Made by a program: the position numbers and the translations under genes. DNA of 7,044 nucleotides from Thermoplasmata archaeon (GTDB lineage Archaea > Thermoplasmatota > Thermoplasmata > Lutacidiplasmatales > UBA184), in assembly GCA_030043405.1 (NCBI GenBank), contig JASHXS010000049.1:1-7044 (forward strand). The letters are read 5' to 3'. The notes below the pieces were generated by a model, which saw nothing but the letters and a program-made list of their open reading frames with translations, ran no database searches and was not told the origin of the DNA. Shown here piece after piece: positions 1 through 6,800 of the stretch (its first letter is position 1; every line of letters starts with the position of its first letter).

Positions 1-135
1 GACCTCCTCCATCAACTCAAGGAGAGCGGCATCCTCATCGTGCGGGACTCGGTGACGGGAGCCGTGGTAGGCGTGTTGACCCGGCACGACGTCGTGGCGT
101 TCTTGTCGGAACAGGGAGGGCCCCATGCGGTTTAA
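1..135 (+). CDS. C-terminal end of a CBS-domain protein, probably cystathionine beta-synthase (5' partial)
   Basis: The frame starting at base 1 gives 44 residues before a TAA at 133-135. The peptide contains GILIVRD, then VVGVLTRHDVVAFL, which is the end of a CBS domain: a beta strand of the form V-G-V-L-T-R-x-D followed by an amphipathic helix. Bacterial-type cystathionine beta-synthases (a PLP catalytic domain followed by two CBS domains) end in just this way. The next gene is a cystathionine gamma-lyase-type enzyme overlapping by 11 bases, and CBS-CGL pairs are a common reverse-transsulfuration arrangement. That neighbour is the main reason for preferring cystathionine beta-synthase (serine + homocysteine to cystathionine). 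The catalytic domain is outside the window, so a stand-alone CBS-domain regulator or another CBS-containing enzyme cannot be excluded. The CBS domain itself is fairly sure; the enzyme identity is inferred. Confidence 0.7.
   Translation, partial: DLLHQLKESGILIVRDSVTGAVVGVLTRHDVVAFLSEQGGPHAV
115..119 (+). promoter_or_regulatory. Shine-Dalgarno site for the cystathionine gamma-lyase-type gene
   Basis: GGAGG at 115-119, inside the longer purine run GGGAGGG at 114-120, lies five bases before the ATG at 125. It sits inside the last codons of the upstream CBS-domain gene, so the downstream gene is probably translated from the same mRNA by re-initiation or coupling across the 11-base overlap. It supports ATG 125 as the true start. 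Confidence 0.7.
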
Positions 136-1267
136 GACCCGGGTGATCCACGACGGGCAACCGCCGGACGCCGCCACGGGGGCGGTGAGCCCTCCCATCT
201 ACCTGTCCAGTACCTTCCGTCAGCGCGCGCCGAACGTCAACCAGGGGTACGTGTACAGCCGCTCCGGGAATCCCACTCGAGCGCTGCTGGAACAGGCGCT
301 GGGAGCGTTGGAAGGCGGGGCGGGCAGTCTGGCCTTCGCGTCCGGGCTCGGCGCGCTGGCGACCCTCCTCGAGTCCCTCCCGACGGGCAGCCGGATCGTC
401 TCCGTCGATGACCTCTACGGTGGCACCTGGCGCCTCTTCGAGCACCACCGCCGGCAGTTCGACCTCCGGGTCGAGTACGCGGACCTCTCGACTCCGACGG
501 CCCGGGAGACGGCGCTGTCGGGTCGGGCCGACCTCGTGTACGTCGAGACCCCGACGAACCCGCTCCTCCGTCTCGTCGACCTTCGTGCGACCGTCAAGGC
601 CGCCCGACGCATGGGGGCGCGGGTCGTCGTCGACAACACGTTCGCCACCCCGGCGCTTCAGCGACCCATCGAGTACGGAGTCGACCTGGTCCTTCACTCT
701 ACCACCAAGTACCTAGGAGGCCACTCCGACGTCGTCGGGGGCGCGTTGATCCCCCGACGACCGGCGGACCTCGAACGCCTGCAGTGGCTCCAGAACGCGG
801 TGGGGGCGGTGCCGTCCCCCTTCGACTGCTACCTCGTCCTCCGGGGGATTCGCACCTTGGCGGTCCGGATGCGGGCCCACGGGGAGAGCGCCCGAGCGGT
901 CGCGGAGGTGCTGGACGACCATCCGAAAGTCCGAAGGGTCCATTACCCGGGTCTCTCCGCCCACCCCCAGCACGCATTGGCCCGCCGTCAGATGGACGGC
1001 TATGGCGGGATCGTCAGCGTCGACCTGCGGACGAACGCCCGAGGCGTGCGCCGGTTCCTGGCGGCCCTATCTCTCTTCACGCTCGCCGAGAGCCTCGGCG
1101 CGGTGGAGTCGCTCGTCGACCACCCCGCCTCGATGACGCACGCGAGCGTGCCCCGGAAGGAGCGGGAGGCCCATGGCGTGACCGAGGGCCTGGTGCGGCT
1201 CTCGTGCGGCATCGAAGACCCGGCCGACCTCGCGGACGACGTGCGCCGGGCCTTGCGGAGCGTGTAG
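125..1267 (+). CDS. PLP-dependent cystathionine gamma-lyase / gamma-synthase family enzyme
   Basis: Full-length (380 aa) member of the Cys/Met-metabolism PLP enzyme family (fold type I, normally a cytoplasmic homotetramer). Visible signatures are YSRSGNPTR with Y44 and R46, which contact the PLP phosphate of the neighbouring subunit; FASGLGA at 71-77; the ring-stacking Y98 in DDLYGGTWRLF; D170 in VVVDNTFATP, which pairs with the pyridine nitrogen; Schiff-base lysine K195 in HSTTKYLGGHSDVVGG; E328 in SLGAVES; HPASMTHAS at 333-341; and R358 in VRLSCGIED, the substrate-carboxylate arginine. Methionine gamma-lyases carry Cys after LYG; here it is Gly100, arguing against that activity. Sequence alone does not separate gamma-lyase (cystathionine to cysteine + 2-oxobutyrate + ammonia) from gamma-synthase. 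The probable cystathionine beta-synthase upstream and cysS downstream favour the gamma-lyase direction, that is, cysteine made from homocysteine. The start is ATG 125, backed by a good Shine-Dalgarno site. The stop TAG is one base before the cysS GTG, so co-transcription is very likely. Confidence 0.93.
   Translation: MRFKTRVIHDGQPPDAATGAVSPPIYLSSTFRQRAPNVNQGYVYSRSGNPTRALLEQALGALEGGAGSLAFASGLGALATLLESLPTGSRIVSVDDLYGGTWRLFEHHRRQFDLRVEYADLSTPTARETALSGRADLVYVETPTNPLLRLVDLRATVKAARRMGARVVVDNTFATPALQRPIEYGVDLVLHSTTKYLGGHSDVVGGALIPRRPADLERLQWLQNAVGAVPSPFDCYLVLRGIRTLAVRMRAHGESARAVAEVLDDHPKVRRVHYPGLSAHPQHALARRQMDGYGGIVSVDLRTNARGVRRFLAALSLFTLAESLGAVESLVDHPASMTHASVPRKEREAHGVTEGLVRLSCGIEDPADLADDVRRALRSV
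1257..1260 (+). promoter_or_regulatory. Shine-Dalgarno-like site for cysS
   Basis: GGAG at 1257-1260 is eight bases before the GTG at 1269 and lies in the last codons of the preceding gene. With the one-base gap between genes it supports GTG 1269 as the cysS start and suggests translational coupling. Confidence 0.5.
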
Positions 1268-1268
1268 C

Positions 1269-2708
1269 GTGCGCAAATTCCAGGTGTACGACTCCCTGGC
1301 CCGAGAGGTCCGGGAGTTCGCCCCGCTCGTGCCCCCCCGCGTGGGGATCTTTGTCTGCGGCCTCACCCCGTACGCCCCCGCCCACGTCGGGCACGGTCGG
1401 GGATTCGTCGTCTTCGACATGGTGGCCCGGGCCCTCCGACGCTGGGGGTATCGCGTCCTGTACGTCCAGACCGTCACCAACGTCGACGACAAGGTGATCG
1501 CCCGGGCGGCGGAGGAGGGGGCCGACCCCCTCGCGCTGTCGGATCGGTACTTCCGCGAGTACCTGGAGTGCGCGGAGGCGCTCGGGATCCGCTCCACCAA
1601 TTACTACGCCTATGCGACCGACCATGTGCCTGACATCATCGCCCAGGTACAGGCCCTGGTCGACCGGGGCTTCGGGTACGTGGCTTCGGACGGGTCCGTG
1701 TACTTCTCGGTCGCTCGATTTCCCGGCTATGGTCGACTGTCCGGCCAGAAGGTCGCCGCGCTCCAGCCCGGCGCCCGGGTGGAGAGGGATGAGCGGAAGC
1801 AGGCCCCCGAAGACTTCGTGCTCTGGAAGGCCGCGCGGCCGGGGGAACCCAGTTGGGAAAGCCCCTGGGGCCCGGGCCGGCCCGGCTGGCACATCGAGGA
1901 CACGGCCATCACGGGGAGGATCTTCGGCCCCCGCTATGACCTCCACGGGGGCGGCCTCGACCTGATCTTCCCGCACCACGAAGCGGAGATCGCCCAAGCC
2001 GAGAGCGCGACCGGGGAAGCGCCCCTCGTCAACTACTGGATGCACTGGGGCCTCCTCAACATGGGCGGCGAGAAGATGTCGAAGTCGATCGGGAACGTCT
2101 CCTCGCTGGAGGGCGCTATCGAAACCCATGGGGCCGCCGTGCTCCGGTTCTACTACCTCAACGCCCACTACCGCAGCTCGATCGAGTTCGACCCCCAATC
2201 GAGCCTTCGCGAGGCCGGGGAGGCGTACGCGACGCTCGCGCGACCCGCGGACCGCCTCTTCGACCTCCTGCACGCGGACGGTCCCGAGCGAGCCGGGGCG
2301 GACCTCCCTTCGGCGCGGGCCGATGCGGCGGAAGCGCTCGTCGAACAGCTCGATCAGACGCTCGCGCAGGACTTCAACAGCCGCGAAGCGATCGCGCTCC
2401 TGTTCGGCTGGAGCCGCCGACTGGCGGAGGACCTCGGGTCGCTCGAGCGGCTCTCAGGGCCCGCTCTCGAGCAACTCGCATCCCCCTATCGCTGGGGCCA
2501 GGACGTCCTCGGCCTCTTCGAGCGGGCGGCCGACGGGCGGGGGGGGGTCGGGGGCGCGGTCGTCGCGGTGTTGCTCCAGGCCCGCCAGCGGGCCCGGGCG
2601 CGCGGGGACTTTGCGGAAGCCGACCGGATCCGCCAGGAGCTTCGCGCCGCCGGGGTCGTGTTGGAGGACGACGCGACCGGCACCCGTTGGTCCGCGGTGC
2701 GAGACTAG
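1269..2708 (+). CDS. cysS: Cysteinyl-tRNA synthetase (CysRS)
   Basis: Class I aminoacyl-tRNA synthetase that activates cysteine with ATP and charges tRNA(Cys) in the cytoplasm; 479 aa against about 460 for the E. coli enzyme. The HIGH-type signature is HVGH at 39-42, preceded by CGLTPY with C30. Other matches are VTNVDDK near 72-78, [10 protein letters not shown] around 233-242, and KMSKS at 269-273. The C-terminal part has the DALR/anticodon-side region and ends with the typical [21 protein letters not shown]...GTRW block (447-474). In E. coli the substrate-selecting zinc is held by C28, C209, H234 and E238; here the equivalents are C30, D211, H236 and E240, so one Cys ligand is Asp. The segments at 30-44 and 185-210 resemble the cysteine-ligating mycothiol enzyme MshC, but MshC lacks the C-terminal domain seen here. 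The GTG start at 1269 gives the expected N-terminus ([17 protein letters not shown]). Its place directly after the cysteine-making gene links supply with charging. Direct charging also means the indirect SepRS/SepCysS route is not needed here. Confidence 0.96.
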   Translation: MRKFQVYDSLAREVREFAPLVPPRVGIFVCGLTPYAPAHVGHGRGFVVFDMVARALRRWGYRVLYVQTVTNVDDKVIARAAEEGADPLALSDRYFREYLECAEALGIRSTNYYAYATDHVPDIIAQVQALVDRGFGYVASDGSVYFSVARFPGYGRLSGQKVAALQPGARVERDERKQAPEDFVLWKAARPGEPSWESPWGPGRPGWHIEDTAITGRIFGPRYDLHGGGLDLIFPHHEAEIAQAESATGEAPLVNYWMHWGLLNMGGEKMSKSIGNVSSLEGAIETHGAAVLRFYYLNAHYRSSIEFDPQSSLREAGEAYATLARPADRLFDLLHADGPERAGADLPSARADAAEALVEQLDQTLAQDFNSREAIALLFGWSRRLAEDLGSLERLSGPALEQLASPYRWGQDVLGLFERAADGRGGVGGAVVAVLLQARQRARARGDFAEADRIRQELRAAGVVLEDDATGTRWSAVRD

Positions 2709-2713
2709 CTACG

Positions 2714-3748
2714 ATGCGGGGCCTCGGTTTCGTCGAACATGGGGGCCTCGACCGCCTCCAGTTCGTCGACGTAGTCGAACCGGTCCCCGGACCCGGAGAG
2801 GTGCGCGTGCGGATCCGGGCGGCCGCCTTCAACCATCTCGACCGGTTCACGTTGGGCGGGATCCCTGGCGTCCCCATCGAGCGCCCCCACGTGCTGGGGT
2901 CGGATGGGGCGGGGGTCGTCGATTCGGTCGGCCCCGGGGTGGACGGTTGGGCTCCGGGACAGGGGGTACTCCTGAATCCGGGTCTGTGGGATGGGACCTG
3001 CGACGCCTGCCGCGCCCACGAAGAGTCCCTTTGTCGGAACTACCGGATCGTCGGTGAGCACACCCAGGGTACGGCGACCGACTTCGTCGTCGTACCGGCC
3101 CGGAACCTGCACCCCCGGCCGGCCACCCTCGGCTGGCCGGAAGCGGCGGCCTCTCCCCTCGTTTTCCAGACCGCCTGGCGCGCGCTCCGAACGACGGGCG
3201 CTCTCCGGGCGGGGGAGCAGCTCGCCGTGATCGGCGCGGGGGGCGGGACCTCCACCGCGGTAGTCCAGGTCGGAAAACTCCTCGGCGCCCGGGTGGTGGT
3301 CGCGGCGCGCAGCCGGGCCAAGGAGGAAACGCTCCGGCGACTGGGCGCCGACGACTTCGTCACGTTCGACGCGGACCATCCCCTGGACCGGGTCCTGTGG
3401 CAGGCGAGCCAGAAACAGGGGTTCGACGTGCTGTTCGACTCCGTGGGCGCCCCGACGCTCCCGAAGTCGGTCCGCGCGGTCGCGCGGGGAGGTCGCGTCG
3501 TGGTGATCGGCGCGACGGCCGGGCCGCTCGTGGAGGTGGACGTGCGCACGCTGTTCTGGCGACAGGCCTCGATCCGGGGCAGTACGATGGCGAACGCGGC
3601 CGAATTCCAGGAAGTGCTCGCCCACCTCGCCGCCGGGCGACTCCGGCCGCTGATCGACTCGACCCGCCCGCTCGAACAGGGCCTCGAGGCCTTCCACCGA
3701 CTCGAGTCCCCGGACCTGCTCGGGAAGGTCGTCCTGACGGTGCCGTAG
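2714..3748 (+). CDS. Medium-chain (zinc-type) alcohol dehydrogenase / quinone-oxidoreductase-like protein
   Basis: A 344-aa medium-chain dehydrogenase/reductase (MDR) with an N-terminal GroES-like domain (about 1-150) and a Rossmann domain (about 150-290). The nucleotide loop is GAGGGTST at 174-181, followed by VQVGKLLGARVVV; basic residues in ARSRAK after the second strand hint at NADP(H) over NAD(H), which is only an inference. The catalytic-zinc cysteine of true alcohol dehydrogenases is absent: its region reads AAFNHLDRF (N40, H41, D43), as in many quinone-oxidoreductase-like MDRs. The structural-zinc lobe is present with spacing D93-x2-C96-x2-C99-x7-C107, so the first of four cysteines is Asp. 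ATG 2714 was chosen because MRGLGFVEHGG is the normal family N-terminus; a TTG at 2687 inside cysS would add nine unfamiliar residues. It starts five bases after the cysS stop, with no strong Shine-Dalgarno sequence, so it is probably the last gene of the operon. The substrate is unknown and no link to cysteine metabolism is visible. Confidence 0.88.
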   Translation: MRGLGFVEHGGLDRLQFVDVVEPVPGPGEVRVRIRAAAFNHLDRFTLGGIPGVPIERPHVLGSDGAGVVDSVGPGVDGWAPGQGVLLNPGLWDGTCDACRAHEESLCRNYRIVGEHTQGTATDFVVVPARNLHPRPATLGWPEAAASPLVFQTAWRALRTTGALRAGEQLAVIGAGGGTSTAVVQVGKLLGARVVVAARSRAKEETLRRLGADDFVTFDADHPLDRVLWQASQKQGFDVLFDSVGAPTLPKSVRAVARGGRVVVIGATAGPLVEVDVRTLFWRQASIRGSTMANAAEFQEVLAHLAAGRLRPLIDSTRPLEQGLEAFHRLESPDLLGKVVLTVP

Positions 3749-3777
3749 GCCGGCACGCCGATTCATGAGCCATTCCT

Positions 3778-3795
3778 GCGGGGGTGGACCCCTGC
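3778..3795 (+). terminator. Possible hairpin at the end of the cysteine operon
   Basis: GCGGGGG (3778-3784) can pair with CCCCTGC (3789-3795) across the loop TGGA, seven pairs including one G-U. It begins 29 bases after the dehydrogenase stop. No T-tract follows directly; the nearest pyrimidine run is at 3819-3829. Archaeal termination relies mainly on T-rich stretches rather than hairpins, so this may be only an mRNA 3'-end structure or chance. Confidence 0.25.
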
Positions 3796-3841
3796 GTACA
3801 CGCCGGTTGTGCGGTCGGTTTCCCCTCCCGAGACGTGAGGG

Positions 3842-3848
3842 TTAAATA
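3842..3848 (+). promoter_or_regulatory. TATA-like archaeal promoter box of the surface-protein gene
   Basis: TTAAATA at 3842-3848 stands out in otherwise very GC-rich DNA. Its centre is about 28 bases before the GTG at 3873. Archaeal TATA boxes are centred about 25-28 bases before the transcription start, so transcription would begin at or within a base or two of the start codon, giving a leaderless mRNA. No Shine-Dalgarno sequence precedes the GTG, which agrees. The flanking upstream bases (GTGAGGG) are purine-rich but are not a convincing BRE. Confidence 0.6.
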
Positions 3849-3867
3849 GACGAACTCGGCGTCTATT
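3845..3867. repeat. Perfect 8-bp inverted repeat overlapping the promoter, candidate operator
   Basis: AATAGACG (3845-3852), a seven-base spacer (3853-3859), then its exact reverse complement CGTCTATT (3860-3867). The 23-base element overlaps the 3' half of the TATA-like box and ends about five bases before the presumed transcription start. If the mRNA is leaderless the element lies outside the transcript, so a DNA-binding site is more likely than an RNA hairpin. Half-sites separated by about 1.5 helical turns (15 bp centre to centre) and a dimer such as a winged-helix or ribbon-helix-helix regulator would suit the layout, but no regulator gene is in the window. Confidence 0.55.
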
Positions 3868-3872
3868 CGCTC

Positions 3873-6800
3873 GTGGACCGTTTTTCGGGCCATCCTTCCC
3901 CGTCCGAAGGATCGCTGCACCCGGTACGCCGACCGCTTTTCGTGGCCCTCGTGATCGGAGTGCTGCTGTTGGTCGTCCTCGGGGGCCTCGGACTCTCCGG
4001 CGCGCCGGCCGCTGCCGGGGCAGGGAGTCCCGTCCGGGCGGCCGCTCCGGCCGCGAGCGCGACGCCCGCCGTGATGCACGGCGACCTGACGGTCACCTCC
4101 GGCGAGCGGTACGTGATCCAGTCTCCTGAGGGGAGCCAGCTCTATTACCAGAACGGCAACATCACGGTCGAGTCGGGCGGCACCCTGATCGTTCGGAACA
4201 CCACCATCGACTTCGTCCAGACGATCGCCGAATACGGCACCCTGGCGGACCGGACGAACGGACTCCTCGACTTCGATGTCGCCGGCACGGCCGACCTCTT
4301 CAACTCGACCGTCACCACCGACTCCCAGATCCTGAACGCCTTCCCGAAGCTCCCGTTGACGGTCACCGGGGACATGTCGCTCTGGAACTCGAGCCTCGCG
4401 TTCCCGGGCTGGGTCTACGTGACCGGCGCCGCCGCCACCCTGACGCTCAACAACTCCAACATGACGGACAACCCGGTCATCGCGACCAACAACACGGTCG
4501 CGCTGCCGTCGATCGTCCGGATGGACTCGAGCTACGCCCCCACGTTCGTGGAGAGCGCCGGCGCGAATGTCGAGCTCTTCCACAGTGCCTACCAGAACAC
4601 CTACGCCGACCCGGAAGCCCCGACGCTGAATGCCAGCGTGGGGAGCGGGTGGGGGCCGAACACCCCCCTGCTCGCCGGGAACTACACCTTTGTCGGGTAC
4701 CCCGAGGACGAGGCCGGCTCGGCCCAGATCGCGCAGGCCTACCTGTATCCCTCCGGCTACTCCGGCGGGACGGTCGCGGCCACCTACGACACGAACCTGA
4801 CCGGGGGCGGGACGGCGACGATCTCGCTCTACTTCGCGGGCGTCACCTACGCGCTCGGCTCGATGTTCTTCGGGGTCGACCAGCTGAACGCCATCGCCAG
4901 TGTCCCCATCAGCCCGGCCGCGATCACGGCCATCAACGCGGCGGGACGGACGGACTTCCTCTCCTCGACCCCGTCGGTCATCGTGTCGGCCCTGAACATC
5001 AAGAAGTTCACAAACATCACGTCGCTCAACATCACGCTCGACCCGACGGCGGTCTCCTACAACCTGACCGAGTCCGGGGTCGGGACCGTGCTGGGCACGG
5101 TGGACACCTCGATCGACGTGAACTGGAACCCCACCGATGTGGCCCAGGCCCCTCCGCCGTTCGACTCGAACAAGCTGCAGGTGCTCGGGGGCGCCGCCGC
5201 GTATCTCGGCAACCTGACGGTCCCCAACTCACTGGACCGCGCGTTCAGCTCGTCCGCGATCGAGCCCGACAACTCGAGCTCGGTCTACCTCTATCGGTGG
5301 GCCCAGTTCAACCTGACCGGCTTGGGGGGCACGCTCCCCATTCCCGACGCCAGTGTGTCGGCGTACTACGCGACATCCGGGGGCCTGAACTCGACCGTCA
5401 ACCCCCTCAACAACCTCGCGACCGTGAACCCCGCGATGTGGTCGTACGTCCAGTACGCGACCCGCTCGTCCGGCCAGCCCCAGTATGGCATGACGAGCCG
5501 TTCGGGCGTCGCGGACCTCCTCGTCGCCTCCACGGCGATCAGCGGACCCACGCTGCCCGACGGCAATTTCCTGGGCAACTACCACATCCTGGTCCACCTG
5601 CCCATCTCGACCGACAACTTCCGCAATTTCAACTGGAGCGTGAGCTCCTACCCCAGCGGCGTGGCCCTGAACACGACGGGCTACGGAACCCCCGACTACG
5701 CCCCCACGGCGCCGTTCCCGCAGTACTACGCCTCGGCGGTGCTGAACGGCCAGCCCTCCGTCACGTTCCAGGGCGGCGTGAACTCGCCGACGGGCGTACG
5801 GATCGGCCAGAACGTCACGTTCAACGTGACCCTCCAGTCGGTGGGCACGGCGCCCATCACGTCCATCGAGGCCGTCCTCTACTGGAACGCGACGACGCCG
5901 ATCGCCGCCTACTACTCGACCGACGTGCCCCTCGACAGTCCCGGGGCCAACTTCTCCTTCGACCTGACCTGGCACGTCTCGGAGGCGGTCGTCGGCGACC
6001 AGGGGACGCCGGTCTCGAACGCCTTCCTGCTCAGTGTCGAGTGGAATCCGGGGAACGTCACGGGCATCTCGGGCACGGTCTCGACGAGCGTCTCGCTCGT
6101 CGTCCGCCCGTCCCAGGTGGGGGTCACCTCGACCAGCCCACCGCCCAGCTCGCTGAACCCCAACGCCATCTACTTCGCCGCCGGGCGAGTCACCTTCAAC
6201 GGTACCCACAACGCCACGATCGAACTGTGGGCCCTGCCGACGTCCGGCGGGTCCCCGGTCTTCCTCGGCACGACGAACGCGCTGGCGGACACCAGCTTCT
6301 CGCTGGAATGGACGCCGACGTCGCTCGCCGCCGGCCAGCCGTACTTCCTGCAGATCCAGGCGATCTACAACGGCGTGACGGCCTACTACAACTACACCGG
6401 GACATTCAGCACGCCGTCCACCACGTCCCCGACCAGCTTCCTGACCCAGACCATCCTCGGGCTCCCGCTGTGGATCTGGCTCACGATCGCCGCCGTGGTC
6501 ATCGTCGGCCTGCTGATCTTCTTCATGGTCCTCCGCAAGAAGGCCGCCGGCAAGCTCGTCGAGTGTGGCGAGTGTGGTAACCTCATCCCGGAGGACGCGA
6601 CCGTCTGTCCGAAGTGTGGGGCGGAATTCGAGAGCGAGCTCGTACGCTGCAGCCGATGCGCGTCGACCATCCCCGCCAACGCGACGATCTGCCCCGAGTG
6701 CGCCGCCCTCCTGCTGGGCACGTCGGCGGAAGCCGGCGAAGAGGCCGAGCGCCAGGGATACCAGGACTTCACGGAGAAGTACCGCGCCGAAGCGAAGAAG

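Larger units (their letters stand above)
3749..3872. other. Intergenic region between the cysteine operon and the surface-protein gene
   Basis: This 124-base gap is the only substantial non-coding stretch. From left to right it holds a GC-rich hairpin (3778-3795), a pyrimidine-rich stretch (TTTCCCCTCCC at 3819-3829), then a local A/T-rich patch with a TATA-like box and an inverted repeat. The same-strand gene order and these elements suggest that one transcript ends and a new one begins here. CACGCCG occurs twice (3754-3760 and 3799-3805), which may be chance in such GC-rich DNA. Confidence 0.7.

Noticed and set aside
125..1267. Methionine gamma-lyase as the function of the PLP enzyme
   Set aside because: The active-site Cys after LYG typical of methionine gamma-lyases is Gly100 here, and the neighbours point to transsulfuration.
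1077..2273. A 398-codon open frame on the minus strand opposite the lyase-type gene and cysS
   Set aside because: It is fully antisense to two clearly conserved genes and has the biased composition expected from reading GC-rich codons backwards.
1269..2708. Identification of the cysS-like gene as mycothiol ligase MshC
   Set aside because: Local similarity is notable, but the complete C-terminal CysRS region with its conserved last block is present, and no other mycothiol gene is visible.
2687..2713. A TTG start for the dehydrogenase inside cysS
   Set aside because: It would add nine residues not seen in the family; ATG 2714 gives the normal N-terminus just after the cysS stop.
2705..3766. 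A 353-codon minus-strand frame opposite the dehydrogenase
   Set aside because: It mirrors the dehydrogenase almost end to end, shows no recognisable motif and has no ribosome binding site; it is a shadow of a conserved gene.
3927..3998. A twin-arginine (Tat) signal at the surface-protein N-terminus
   Set aside because: R19-R20 is followed by P-L-F, which loosely resembles the motif, but the preceding residue is Val, the typical polar context is missing, and the core is very hydrophobic as in Sec signals or anchors.
3360..4583. A 407-codon minus-strand frame spanning the intergenic region
   Set aside because: It runs opposite the end of the dehydrogenase, the promoter and the start of the surface protein. 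Its composition is charged and low in hydrophobic residues, and both opposing genes have strong domain evidence.
4649..6580. A 643-codon open frame on the plus strand in another register of the surface-protein gene
   Set aside because: Its product is a low-quality Arg/His/Pro/Gly-rich string without domains. The overlapping frame beginning at 3873 is longer, has a signal segment, a membrane helix and zinc ribbons, and runs through the region without a stop.
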